Below, piece by piece: positions 23,953 to 35,088 of a stretch of DNA of 64,000 bases. Made by a program: the position numbers and the translations under genes. The DNA is taken from positions 1 through 64,000 of the forward strand of contig NDFF03000145.1 of the NCBI GenBank assembly GCA_002150815.3, given 5' to 3'. A model generated the notes under the pieces. The model searched no databases and was not told the DNA's origin. It saw only the letters and a list, made by a program, of their open reading frames with translations. Positions within the stretch are counted from its first letter, which is position 1. Each line of letters begins with the position of its first letter. The DNA is from Grammothele lineata (lineage: Eukaryota > Basidiomycota > Agaricomycetes > Polyporales > Polyporaceae).

Positions 23953-25384
23953 CTACATGATGATACATTCATCTTTCTTCTCGAGGCCCCTCGTGAGCTC
24001 GTCGGCGCCCATGACCGGCCCTCTGCCGCTGGTTTGGCCATCCAGGTTGACAATGAGTACCCCAGAGTTGTGCTCGTCCAACTCCGCAACAAGCCCGTGC
24101 CTGGAGAAACACGCGATCAGCACTCTTGCTTTCAACGGCAAGGGAATTATCCCGTCCTCACTTCTGCATGAGTTCCTCGATGGCAGGTTTGATTTTTGCG
24201 ACGTGGTTCGTCGAATGCAGGCCCTTCCCTAGCAGACAGGTACGTCCCAGTCAAAAGATGCACATATATGCGTCCCCGCGAACATCCGGGCGTACCAACG
24301 ATGAACTTGATCTTCGCGTCCCCGCGCGCACGCGCTTCCCCGATCGACTGGTCGACGTACTTGATCGCCTCCTTGACGTACAGTCCATGGAGGTCGATCT
24401 CTCCCGGCTGACTATCCTATATGCGAAACCACCTTCAGCACCAATCATCCCGGTCCGGCTTCCCACAGTACACTGGACCACTCACCGTGTTATTCTCTGC
24501 ACACCAACCCCAGCAGTGTCCATCGCGTCAGCCCTCCTCGTTCCTCTCCAAAAACACCTACACCTGCAGGGACAGCACGCACCTCGGAAGATCCACGCCG
24601 CAGCCTCCTCGTTGAGGCGTTCCATCTCGCGCTGCGCGGCCTTGCCCGCGTTCGAGAGCTCCTTCGCACGCGCGCCGTCGCCGCTCTCATACGCGGCATG
24701 CGCCTCGTCAAAGGAGCGGCCCATCTCGTCGCCCGCGGCGTTCGCGCGTGCGCGCAGGCCGACGTAGTACTCGTTGTGCTGGTTTACCTGGTTCGGGTCC
24801 TAGAACAAGCGAGGACGCCATGGGGGAATGTAAAGACGGGTCGTCAGAAGGAAAGAAGAAGAGACAGGAAAAACAGGGCAGAACGCAAGCCAGTAGTACA
24901 AACTCACCGGACGTCCAGGCGACCACGGCCGCGACGGCGGCGAGGACACCGGCGGGGGGCTCGACACGCGCCCCGGGGTGTGCGCGGTGTACGCCCCTCC
25001 CGCCGCACCCGTGTCAGAAGCGTGTCCGCTCCCGCCGCCGCTCCCTCCGTGGTGCTTCTTGTGCTTCTTGGGGTGCGCCGGCTGCTCTCCGGTGTGGTGC
25101 TCTTGTGCAGCTTGAGCATACGACGGATGATGTGCATGCTGCTGCTGGGGCCTTGCAGGCTGTTGTTGCTGTTGCTGTTGCTGCTGCCATGGCTGCTGCT
25201 GAGACGGAGGATGGTACTGAGGCTGGGTGGGCGGGTAAACACCCGCAGGCTGCTGGACGACCTGCTGCTGGGGCTGGGGCGGATAGTACTGCTGCTGTTG
25301 CTGTTGGGACGGCCGCTCCTCGTCTTGGGTGCCTCCACAAAGGCACTTGAAGAGCGCGCCGAGCACGTTCCCGAGGAGGCTCAT
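23953..25384 (-). CDS. SMR-domain protein with DUF1771 and Gln-rich N-terminus
   Basis: Six exons: 25384-24908, 24799-24583, 24496-24486, 24407-24296, 24228-24162 and 24100-23953, giving 343 residues. Residues 1-159 are low complexity, with glutamine runs encoded by CAG/CAA repeats, then His/Lys and Pro/Ser stretches. A helical DUF1771 module spans about 163-230. The small MutS-related (SMR) domain follows, with IDLHGLYVKEAI and IVGKGLHST, the conserved nucleic-acid-binding loops. SMR proteins of this build are putative nucleases linked to RNA quality control (compare yeast Cue2-like and plant or animal DUF1771-SMR proteins). The third exon is only 11 nt (encoding the end of Arg-Glu-Asn-Asn-Thr) and is required to keep phase. 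A 90-codon upstream ORF (25693-25421) ends 36 nt before the start. Confidence 0.87.
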
Positions 25385-26004
25385 CGCGGTGGCTGGGGGT
25401 GCTGGTGTCGAGCTTCGGAGCTAGCCCGTAGGAGTGCTAGCGTCGGTCGTCGGGGAGGCGGGAGGAGGCGTTAGGGGAGGGAAGGTGGCAGATCCAGTCA
25501 ACGGAGCGTTGGTGGTGGTGGGATCCGGCATGCACGCTGGGCGTCGGGGAGTGTCGTAATGGATGGGGGGTAGAGAGGGGCGCGCCGCCTGCGCGTGGCG
25601 TTCAGCATGCATCAAGCCGCGGAGAACAGCCATCGAGGTACCAATATTCACGAGTCTCGCTACGAGCCCGGGGAGGGAGCGGGGATCATTCATTTTCAGG
25701 GGATCCGCTGCGGCGACGTCATTGCATGTCCTCAAATGTCAGACGCAGCAGGCATGTCCCAGCCCACCGCAGAGATGCGACAAAAGTCACAATATCGTGA
25801 ATACGAGCACCAACGAAACAGTACATGGTCAAGAAAGCGAGTCATCTCTCCACTACGAACTTGTTTTCCCCGTCGACTTGACACCAGCTCGGTCACAGAC
25901 CGCCTTCTTCCAACGACGCCGAAGACCTCCTACACGACTTCTTCCGGCCTCAAACTCGATCCAAGGTCTCTGACATTGGTATATTTGCACGTAGCGCGCG
26001 TGGC
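25385..26004 (-). other. 5' leader region of the SMR gene with a 90-codon upstream ORF
   Basis: An ATG at 25693 opens a 90-residue frame that stops at 25421, 36 nt before the SMR start and in a different frame. It has a Leu/Arg-rich start and a Pro/Thr-rich end. It may be a regulatory uORF or chance. The rest up to 26004 is the 3' flank of the antizyme gene. Confidence 0.3.
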
Positions 26005-27285
26005 CTAGATCTCCATACCCACGAGCACGTACGCAGGGTCGGTGGGGAACTGCGGCTTGGTGACCACCGTACCGCCGACGTACATGAGGGAGTGGAGAAG
26101 GTCGCCGAGGATGGGGGACGTACGCTCGAGGGCGATAACGAGTGCGTTGCACTCGAGCTGCTCGTCCGCGAGGTCCATCAAGGCGACGATGCTGGTTTAA
26201 AATGTCAATACACATACTCTCGAAGACAGAATCGGAAGGGGGCGTACCTCTCGCGCAGATTGACGGTTGCCGCGCACTTCCCATCGACGTAAAACGTCTT
26301 CGGCTTACCGGGAAGCGCGAGCACGACACCGTCGAACGTGTCGCCCGTACCAGGGGTCGAGATGGACACGCTCTTGGCGTACGGCGCCGCGCTCAGCGCG
26401 TTCCGCGGGAACAGCATCGAGAGGAACGCGGACTGCTTCGCACCGAGGGCCGCGAGGCTGCCACCGCCGCTCACAGCTCCGTCGTCGGGCGTGAGCGGGG
26501 GAGTGGCGAGGCCGATACTCCCAGCGCGGCCCATGGAGCTGGCATGGTGGCCTGCGCCAGGGATCGCACGTGGGGCGCTGGCATTGGGCAGCGGGTGCGG
26601 GAACTCCGGCGGTGCTCCGAAGGGGGAGTCCTCCGGAGGGGGCGTCGGCGGGAGCGCGTACGGCGGCGCGGTGAAATGGGTTTCGAGACAAGGGATGGGA
26701 GCTTGAGGGCCGATAGACGAAAACGTGGAGGCAGCGGAATCGTTGGAGGAGACGAAGGAGGGAGCGGGCGAGGAGGAAAGCGGGGGGAGAGAAGATGGCG
26801 CCAGACTGTCTGTCACCCAGTCTGACGACCCTCGGTCAGGAGGGCATTTTGCGTTGGGGATGTCAAAACCGCCACTGCGATGGGGGTCGAACGTGCGCGT
26901 ACATTGAATGCGAGGGGGTGGGAAGGGCAGGGAGAAAACACAAGGGACGGTTAGGTGTGGTGAACGCGCGATAGCTAGGAGACTTACCCCGGGCCCGCCA
27001 GAGAACGTAGTAGAGTAGTAGTACATGGAGTTCGTGCCTTCCATACGGCAGACTGCAATCACGCTAGGAGTCATGTCGGTTGTGAAAGCCCCATCCCCAA
27101 CGGTTTGACGACCGTTGCTGTCAAAAGATAGCGTAAGAATACGCTCGAAATATACCGCGACGCCCTCGCCTTTGCGCGAGACGGCGGGGGCAAAAGTGCG
27201 AGATAAAGACAAAGAAAATGGAGACGTACGTGGGGCAAATACTAGATTGTGAATTCGACATAGTGGTAAAATTCAAATTCGACAT
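26005..27285 (-). CDS. OAZ: Ornithine decarboxylase antizyme, +1 frameshift-dependent
   Basis: Antizyme binds ornithine decarboxylase, inhibits it and sends it to the proteasome; polyamines induce it by stimulating a +1 ribosomal frameshift. Exons are 27285-27230, 27117-26988, 26874-26248 and 26191-26005. The zero frame runs 65 codons from ATG 27285 to TTT-TGA at 26868-26863. Skipping the T at 26865 continues in frame to TAG at 26007-26005, for 332 residues in total. The junction reads GGPG-WRF then DIPNAKCPPD, matching the layout GPxW..(shift)D(V/I)P of animal antizymes. The C-terminal catalytic-type domain is clear: DGVVLALPGKPKTFYVDG, then LMDLADEQLECNALVIALER and a final YVLVGMEI. About 150 Ser/Pro-rich residues link the two parts. 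The ORF1 length (65 codons) is close to that of mammalian OAZ1. A pseudogene is unlikely, since the only disruption is the expected one. Confidence 0.9.
26863..26868 (-). promoter_or_regulatory. Programmed +1 ribosomal frameshift site (UUU-UGA-C)
   Basis: In the zero frame the spliced message reads TGG CGG TTT TGA C. Moving +1 at TTT-TGA reads GAC ATC CCC and opens the long antizyme frame. The UGA stop as the slow codon is the established antizyme mechanism, and a UUU-UGA site is known for the nematode antizyme. A second zero-frame pair, TCC-TGA at 26841-26836, has the commoner animal and fission-yeast form, but the first stop precedes it. Confidence 0.82.
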
Positions 27286-28334
27286 GGGTTGCCAACTTGT
27301 TCGCGGGTGGTTATACGGGTGAGTTGTGAGCGAGGTGGTTCAGAATGAGCAGAGCGGAGACAAGCGACAAGCAGCGAGCGACGCGGACGGTGGTCGAGTC
27401 GAGACGGTGGCGGGCGGTGACTGAGCCCGGCTTGCGGTGTTATCATCCTCTCCATGCCCGGCGCTCGGGCGACAGGACCCCGGCCACTGCACCACGTGCC
27501 CCTTGTCCCGTTAAAGTTGGCCGCCTTTGTGGCACTCCATTGGCCCACAAGAACACCGTGGCCGACTTTCCCCTCCCTGGGCCCACGACGAACGGCCGAA
27601 GTGGTTGCTGAGGACCAATCGTGGACCCAGAAGTGGTGGCTGCGGTAGTCCTGTTGTTAGACAGGGGCCGTAAGGCGTTCTAGCAATGCCGTCTGGACGC
27701 TAGGGATCTGTCATCAGACCTCCTCACGGCTCCAGCGTGCATAACTTCGCGCCAACTCTTACGGCAGAAAGTGTCGGATCTTGCGAAGTCTACGGATGAC
27801 CACTGTCATATCTTCGTCATATTGCTTTGTAGAGAAGTAGTTTGCTGAAAGATACCCTTCAACTACCCTTTCGTCTGTAGCGCTGCGCCGACGTCCTGGG
27901 TCTCTCGACTGCTGCGCGAACAGGCCAAGGACTCCGGCAGCAATCTGTAGCTGGGAAGCAAGAACCAGAAGAGAGTGTAGGCGCGACCATGCCGTCGACG
28001 ATACTCACGAAGTGAAAGTCCGTGTCTCCCGGAGGACCATCCCTGCAAGCTTCCGTGTCCCACGGACCGAGGCACGGAGAACGCAGCTACACGTTCCGCA
28101 AGGAACAACCAGGGCCGCTGGCTCGTGGTAGTGCGTCGGCATATAGCTAAGCCATCGAGCACGAAGTAGTGATTAGTGTGACGGATCCTAACAATGTACC
28201 TACAGCATCACCCCAATTCTTTGGGGTAACTACAACCTAAGCAAATGAATGAGCACCGTGGGGAGGGGGAGCAGTCTAGACATTATAGAACCATTTAGTA
28301 CGAAGATAGAGCGGAGGGGAGAAGCTACTGTGTA
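27286..28334. other. Intergenic with a perfect 7-bp hairpin
   Basis: No supported gene. The minus-strand frame at 27863-28162 has no recognisable feature. The stretch contains the flank of the Helitron-type helicase, including an inverted repeat at 28210-28227. The antizyme promoter lies just above 27285. Confidence 0.45.
28210..28227 (-). repeat. Perfect inverted repeat (7-bp stem, 4-nt loop)
   Basis: ACCCCAA-TTCT-TTGGGGT lies about 110 bp past the stop codon of the helicase. Helitron 3' ends carry a short hairpin a few bases before CTRR. The following minus-strand bases (GATGCTGTAG) do not give an exact CTRR, so the assignment as a Helitron terminus is only tentative. Confidence 0.35.
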
Positions 28335-30427
28335 TCAAAGCAAAACCTCATGGTATGTCACGTTCCTCGTCGTCCTCTGGCCCGGCCGCAGCCGCACCCG
28401 CGCATGGCTCCTGTGCCGGATGCGCGAGAGCGCCGTGTACAGCTGCCCGTGCGAGAACACGGGCAGCGTCAGGTCGACCCCAACGACGTCGAGTGTGAGG
28501 CCCTGGCACGAGTTGAACGTCGTCGCGTACGCGGGGGCGAGCGGGAACTGCCGCCGCACGAGCGTGTGGCCCGAGTCGAGCTTCTGGGTGAACGGAATCC
28601 GAGACACGAGCGCGTCCTGCGCCTCCAGTTGCGCCCCAGAGTCGGAACCCGCCTCGATGAGGCCAACGCCGCCGACGCCCGCAACTCCTCGCAGCGCGCG
28701 TACCGTGATGACACCTTTGCCGGCGTGGACGGCGAGCACTCGAGTGTTCTTCACAAGCCCGCGGTCTGGTGCGAAGTTGCAGAGCAGGCGGTACACTCCA
28801 CCCGTCTTCACTTCGAGTGAGTGCGCTGGGATACCCGGGAGTACCTGGCGCGCAACATCGTCGAGCAAGAGGGAAGGTGCAGTCTCGTCGATCTCCTCGG
28901 GTTCGTCGAGAGAGTCCGAGGCATAGTAAGTGCGTGAGAATCCGGAAATGCGCTTGAGGATCTCGCGGTTGTACTCGTCCACCTGCATGTTTGTCGGTGC
29001 GAGGATGGCACGGGCAAGGCAGCGTGCAGGATCCTCAAGGATCTCGTCCGGGTATACGAACTCGATTAGGTCGCGTCGGTTCGATACGCGCTCGAGTAAA
29101 TCCAGGGGTACATGCGGGCCGGCGCCGTCACCGATGAGATCAACGAAGTCGGCGTACGAGAGATCCTCGGCGTTTCGGATGGGCTGGTGGAGGCGAAAGG
29201 TTGAAATGTCGTTCCAGAGGGGGGAGGAACGAATCGAGGCGTCGATCACCTGCCGTCGTGTGCCGTTGCGGACGACAGGGCACGTCTGACGGAAGTCGCC
29301 GAGCAGTACTACGACTTTGCCGCCAAAGGGAAGGTTGTTGCGCATCACGCGTCGGCACGTCTCCTCCACGCAATGGAGGACAGCGTTCTTGGCCATAGGT
29401 GCTTCATCCCATATGATGACAGAAGCTTCTCGGATGAGCTCTCCTCTAGGATCATAGGGTTCTATCGGCGAGATAAGCTCTTCGTTTTCCTCGCCTATTG
29501 GAATCTGTAACGTGTGCAATCAGAGGCTGGCGAAGGACGCATGACAACCGAACCGCGGGTAGACGGCACAAGTGAAAACTTCTGACAACCAATGCAAATA
29601 CCAAGGCCAGGAAGCCAGTGATACGATGATTTTGCCCAACGCCGAGCCATGCTACCTCCACCCGTCGAAAAACCAAACTTGAATGGGAGCTACTCACCTT
29701 GAAAACAGAGTGCGTCGTCTTTCCCCCAGGGTACAGCTGAGCTGCGAATGCGGAAGTGGCCGTTGGCAACACAACATGACCATCCGCTCGTAGTTTGTTG
29801 CATATCGTGTTGACCAAGAACGTCTTCCCCCGCCCAGCCTTCCCATCCACAAACGCGCGCAGCGGCCGCCGAGCCGAAACCGCGTCCATGACCTCCGCGT
29901 AGATCCCATGCTGCTCCTCGTTGAGCCGCGCAACTGCGTTCGCGGCGCGCCCGGCGAGGACGCTTGCTTGTGTCTGCCACTTGTACTGCTCGAGCTCGAC
30001 CTCCCGGCTGTGGAATGTCGGCTCCGGGAGGTCGTAGTGCGCAAGGGATTTTCCATGCTCGCCCAGTGCCGCCTCGATCTCCTGCAGAGCCGCGTTAAGC
30101 CCGACGTTGGCGTTGTCGTGCTTGAGGATAAGATCCCGAGCAAGCGCGTCCTGGAACGCGTTCCAGATCTTGAGGGGGGCGGAGACGTGATCGTTGACGA
30201 GTAGATGGACGAAGAAGAGACGGAGTTGCTCCGGTGTCGTCAGCGTTTGGACGGCCTCGGCGAGTGCAAGCTCGACACGGTGTTCATCGCCGGCGTAGAC
30301 GACACCCCCGTTTCGCGACGGCCCCGGGACGGGAGGGGTATTAGCTTGATACGCGCGGGGATTCAGAAAAGGCAGCGTCGCGGTCGAGTAGCAGCACGAA
30401 CATGGTGCGAGCGCGGGTGCCGCCGTC
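28335..30427 (-). mobile_element. Helitron-derived PIF1-type DNA helicase, N-terminally incomplete
   Basis: Two exons (30427-29698 and 29504-28335) join in phase 0 to about 633 residues. All superfamily-1 helicase motifs are present: Walker A GKAGRGKT, Walker B IIWDEAPM, GDFRQTCPVV, ILAPTNMQVDEYN, FNSCQGLTLDVVGVDL and GQLYTALSR. The WDEAPM and GDFRQ forms, and the upstream block QLRLLFVHLLVNDHVSAPLKIW, are typical of Helitron RepHel proteins rather than cellular Pif1. The frame is closed by TGA just above 30450 and no Rep/HUH nuclease domain follows upstream, so the element is truncated or the protein starts in an unrecognised exon. Helicase motifs show no frameshift or stop, suggesting a fairly young copy or selection on the helicase. 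Confidence 0.78.
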
Positions 30428-31063
30428 CTCTGAAAGAGGACTTCAACGCGTCATTAGCAGCGAAAGAAAACTAACGAGATAGGGACGCGTACAAGAGCGG
30501 AGCAAGCTGGATTGCAACTGGATGAACCCGCGTAGATTTGCCTTCCTTACGACATTTTTCCACATACGGCCGGTCTGAAGCGCTGTGTAGATGGACGAGC
30601 AGTGGCGAACAGGATGTAGCAAGAGTCGCGTCAAGAGTCGGTGGTCCTGGCTTGCCATAATCTGAGCGTTTACGCGCTGGCGGGTAAACGGGCCGCTTCT
30701 TACCAAGACTGTCAGCGTCTACGCGAGGCTCGCACAAGAGTAGAACTCGGAAGAAATTTGCCTCGATTCTGAGACTCAGCACGCATAGCTCAAGAAGGGC
30801 AGCAAAAAGAGCTTGTGTGTCATATTCATGGCACTTAGAACGTAGATACTCGACTGTGGCGACGTCGGTGAACGTCGTGGTCGAAGGCGAATACGAGCAG
30901 AGCGATTGGAGAATCGGAGCCGGCCGAGAGTCCGGCCGGTGGCTGTGCTTAGTCTCGACTGATCGAGATCTTTGTCAGACTCTCTGGGGGAGTCAGCTCT
31001 TCTCCACGCCAAAATGTCTCCCGCACACTCATTCTCACCTCCGTTGCGTCTGCCTGGCACACC
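30428..31063. other. Intergenic or degraded upstream part of the helicase gene
   Basis: A minus-strand frame at about 30720-30930 is open and protein-like (it includes EYLRSKCHEYDTQALF) and ends near a possible donor (GTAAGA). I could not tie it to the helicase or to a family. The part next to 31064 is the NAR1 promoter. Confidence 0.3.
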
Positions 31064-33416
31064 ATGGCATTTTCAGGAGCATTAGTATGCGTTCTTCGTT
31101 CTTAACTCTCGGAGACTTGGTTGCTGACTAGGTCGTTCTAGACGCTAACGGACCTGAATGACTTCATTACTCCGTCCCAAGCTTGCATCAAACCCGTCGA
31201 GCAGACGAACAAGCCAGAACCCCAGGATCCTGGTGCAGCATCGGTACGACACCTCTGTGCACGCCGCGAAAACCCCTAAAACATTAGGTCATTCGCAGAC
31301 ACAGATCCAGGTGGACTCCAGCGGGTCGTATTATGAGGTGTCAAGCAACGGGCTAGCCACCACAGACACTTCCAGAGGGACGAAGCAGAAGCTTACCACG
31401 GCAGAAATCAGTCTGAACGACTGCTTGGCATGCAGGTGCGCATATCACATGTCTCCCTCAATGCTCGTCCAACCCCCAAATGCAGCGGATGCATCACCTC
31501 CGCCGAGTCCGTCCTCATCACCATGCAATCTCACGCCGAAGTCCTCAATTTTCTCGAGAACAACCCCGCGCCCCCGTCCTGCCACTACAGGATGCCTATC
31601 ATCTCCATCGCGCCCCAATCGCTCGCCTCGCTCGCCGCATCCGTCTCCTCCAGCTCCTCCCAGGACGTTTCTCTGCTCCAAATCCTCCGTCGGGTGAGCG
31701 TCTTCTGCAGGGACGTGCTCGGCTTCGCGCACATGTACGACACCACCTTCGCGAGGCACCTCTCCCTCCTCGAGCACGCCCGGGAGTTCAATGAGCGCAA
31801 AGCGGCGAATGGTAGTGGTAGTGGTGGTGATAGGGAGGGCAAGCTCCCGATGCTCGCGAGCGCGTGTCCGGGTTGGGTGTGCTACGCCGAAAAGACACAT
31901 GCGGAGATGCTCCCGTTCATCAGCCGGACGAAGAGCCCCCAGCAGGTCATGGGGACGCTAGTCAAGGAATGGTTAGGACCCAAGTGGGGCAAGACGTACG
32001 TGCACCTTCCTATCGCGCCCTTCTCTCGTCTTTCTCCAAGCCGCTGATCGTCCCCTTCCCTCTCCCATCTCTTCTCATCTCCCATCTCTTCTCATCTCCC
32101 ATCTACAACGTCTCTCCTCAACTCAACCCTCTCACGCGCATTTGCCCCCGCGGCCTGCGATCGCGCCGCCATCCCACAGGCCGGATCAGATCTACCACGT
32201 CTCGGTGATGCCGTGCTACGATAAGAAGCTCGAGGCGTCGCGCCAGGACTTCTACAACGAGGCGTACGCGACGCGCGACGTCGACTGCGTCATCACCACC
32301 GGCGAGCTCCAGCTGCTCATGGCCGACAAGGGCTGGGACCTCTCCGTCCCCGTCCCCGACGAGAACGTCCCGCGCCTCCCCGCGCCTGTCACCTCTCCCT
32401 CCCTTGCTGCTACGCAAGGGCCAAAAGGAGCTGAAGGCCCGGAGCTCCCGGAGCTCCTCACGCACCCAGGCACTTCCTCCGGCTCGTACCTCCACTCACT
32501 CATCGCCGCCCTCCTCGCCTCCTCCCCAGACCCCTCCGCCCTCTCACTAACGACGAAGACTGTGCGCGGGGCGGACTACGAGGAGTACACCCTCACGGAC
32601 CGCACCACCGGCGTTGCGGTCTTCAAAGGGGCGCGGTGCTACGGGTTCCGGAACCTCCAGAACGTGGTGCGCAAGGTCGGGCGCGAGGCGGGGGTGCAGG
32701 TCGGGCGCGGGGCGGCGGGGAGGCTCGCTGCGGGGGCGAGGCCGAGGGCGAGGGTGGTGCGCAGAGGTAAGGGCGCCGATGCCAACGCGGACGCCGATGC
32801 GGAGAAGGAGATAGAGAAAGAGAGGGGGTACGACTACGTCGAGGTCATGGCTTGCCCGGGCGGGTGCGTCAATGGGGGCGGGCAGCTCCGGCCCCCCGCC
32901 TCCCTCTCCTCTTCCTCCTCTCAGGCTCAAGATACAGACGCGGAGGGCTTCACGCGCGACTGGTCGAGCAGTGGCGTACGCCTTGGGGTCGAAGAGCCCC
33001 TCACTCTCACCCCTTCCCTCACCCCTACATCTACACCCACACCTACCCCAGCCAGCGCGAAGTGGGGCGACCGCGAATGGACGCGAACCGTCGAAGCCGC
33101 GTACTGGCGCGCCCTACCCACACCGCCGCCCACGCCCCCCGCGGATGGCTCCAGCGCGGTAGGGGCGACGGTGGCGGAGCGCGCGGACGCGCTCGCCGCG
33201 CGTGTGCTGCGTGAGATGACGCGGGCGCACGTCGATGTCGGGGAAGACGGGACAGGGACAGGGACAGGGCTGGACAAGGGAGGGGGAAAAGGAAAGGGAG
33301 CGCTGGCGTGGACGGATACGCTGGACGAGGCGGCGGAGGCGAGGAGGGTGAAGCTGTTTAGGACGCAGTATAGGGCGGTGGAGAGTGAGGTGGTGGGGTT
33401 GGCGGTCAAGTGGTGA
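31064..33416 (+). CDS. NAR1: Cytosolic Fe-S cluster assembly factor NAR1
   Basis: NAR1 is an iron-only hydrogenase-like protein of the cytosolic iron-sulfur assembly (CIA) machinery. It passes clusters to nuclear and cytosolic apoproteins. Five exons (31064-31084, 31142-31243, 31305-31435, 31486-31995 and 32180-33416) give 666 residues. The start MAFSGALTLTDLNDFITP is typical. The N-terminal [4Fe-4S] ligands are Cys22, Cys81, Cys84 and Cys87. The C-terminal cluster ligands lie in SACPGWVCY (about 212), VSVMPCYDKK (about 268) and MACPGGCVNGG. The protein is longer than the yeast one (about 490) because of low-complexity insertions before the last motif and near the C-terminus (Thr/Pro- and Gly/Thr-rich). 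Intron 4 is 184 nt and contains a 17-bp tandem repeat. Confidence 0.93.
32061..32104 (+). repeat. 17-bp tandem repeat in NAR1 intron 4
   Basis: The unit TCTCCCATCTCTTCTCA is present 2.6 times, perfectly. It lengthens an otherwise ordinary intron. Confidence 0.85.
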
Positions 33417-34543
33417 CCCCTAATGAGGTTCGATGTCCGGTAGGGTGTTGTACGGTGATAGACGGTAGCGCGGATAATATATAGACATGCTTAGAACGAC
33501 CTCGCGGGTACGCGTATTCCCGGCGTTGTAGGACCTCGGTTCCGAAGGACACATTCGTCTTCTCGGTCGTTACATCGACAGGGGAAAACAGTCAAGCGCG
33601 AACGAAGCTTCAAGATTCGGACTTTGACACAGACGTGTATTGTTTCTGGTAAACCCACCTGGTACCTGCACTAAGCTACTAGCCAAGCAGCAGCTGTGAC
33701 TACTACAGTAATAGGTGCTTGCGCGCATATACGTAGCGTAATAAACCAACTTGTATTTCGTACCGACAAACTAGAGAGCCGCACCGCGGCGAATCGATGG
33801 CTATTAAACACGCGGTTCATGATGATGAACGCAATAAACGAGGAGCGTGGAACGAGGTCGGGAAGGGGATAGCTATACGCCAATAAGTATTAGGATGATA
33901 ACTTGAAAGACGAACAGAGACGTATGTATGATACAGCAGTACTTTAGTGCTCGTGACGATGCGGCGTAGCATGGCGTGGGGGAGATCAGAAAGACGGAGA
34001 CGGAGACGGGTCGCGATGGGATCACAGTGCGTGTGCGTATGTGTGTATGCGCTGGGGAGACGGACGACATTGATGATGGACGGACGGACGGATTCGGAAA
34101 CATGGGGAACGGGACGGGACGGTAACACGGGGGACTGATAAAATAGCGATGCGGGTACTGGGGGAGGGGACTTGGGGGTCGCAAACACTAGTGGACGACA
34201 TTATGGAGACGGATGGGCAGCGACAGAGCATGCAGGACGCGAGCGAGACGACGGAGACGACGACAATTCAATATTCAAGGCGGATCGAGAGGCGAAAGAT
34301 TGGAGGATCGGGAATAATTTGGGGTGCGGTTCGGTTCGGTTCGGAGCTCGAGGTGAATAGACGGCGATTAGGGTAACCGGAAACTTCATGGCGCTGGACG
34401 TCCGACACCGCTGCCGCTGCCGATGGGTGCGGGTGCGGGTACGGATGCGGGCGCGGGGAGGGTTCGCAATAATGGAGGGTGGTGGAGAAGTGGCGGCGGA
34501 GAGGCGATGACGGCCGCAACGGGGTTGTGGCGCGAGGTCCCGG
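33417..34543. other. Intergenic between convergent genes
   Basis: NAR1 and the cysteine-rich gene converge here. The open frames are His/Arg- or Pro-rich shadows (for instance at 33817-34231). No repeat or RNA gene is evident. It should hold the two 3' untranslated regions. Confidence 0.45.
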
Positions 34544-35088
34544 TCAGCGACGGCGGGGCTGGCCGAAGTAGGGCGAGCACTCCGGGCAGAAGTCTTTGCT
34601 GACGGCGGTGATCGTCTCGGAGGCGTCAGGCCCAAAGTACTGTGTGACACGCCAAGAGAGCGGCTGTTAGACACGGACGGCGGCGGAGGAAGAAAGGAAG
34701 GGGAGACGGACGCGGTCGCACATGCAGCCGTGGCAGGGGTTGCGGTGGCGGCGGGAGTTGTAGCAGTAGGGGTTCTCGCAGTCTATTTTGCGGAGCTTCT
34801 TTGTCTGGTTTGTGGGGAAAGGAAGGCGTTCAGTACGCGCACGTCACCGCGAACTCTAACAAGACGGCGGACTCACGATAATGTAGTGCTGGAGACAAGA
34901 AGAGGAAAGAAGGGGAGGGGTGACGTCAGTACTTGGGACGGAGCGCCCGGAAATAGGCTATCGGAGGACGAGGGACGCACTCCGCAGCTGTACTTTGTTC
35001 CTTCGCTGAGATGAGAGAAGACGCGGTGAGGACGGGCGGGAGGTCGCGAAGAAGCGAGAGGCTAGACTCACGTCTCGAGGCAACACAT
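34544..35088 (-). CDS. Small cysteine-rich protein (80 residues, five exons)
   Basis: Exons are 35088-35072, 35005-34981, 34888-34877 (12 nt), 34804-34712 and 34639-34544. Every join keeps phase and the product has 80 residues. It starts MCCLETEGTKYSCGHY and continues with IDCENPYCYNSRRH, NPCHGCMC and DFCPEC. Eleven cysteines, several as CxxC or CxC, with conserved-looking His residues suggest zinc binding rather than secretion, since no signal peptide is present. Four introns in 243 coding bases, all with clear borders except one GTCCGT donor, make chance very unlikely. I believe similar short proteins occur in other basidiomycetes, but their role is unknown. A TATA-like element lies 260 bp upstream. 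Confidence 0.72.
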
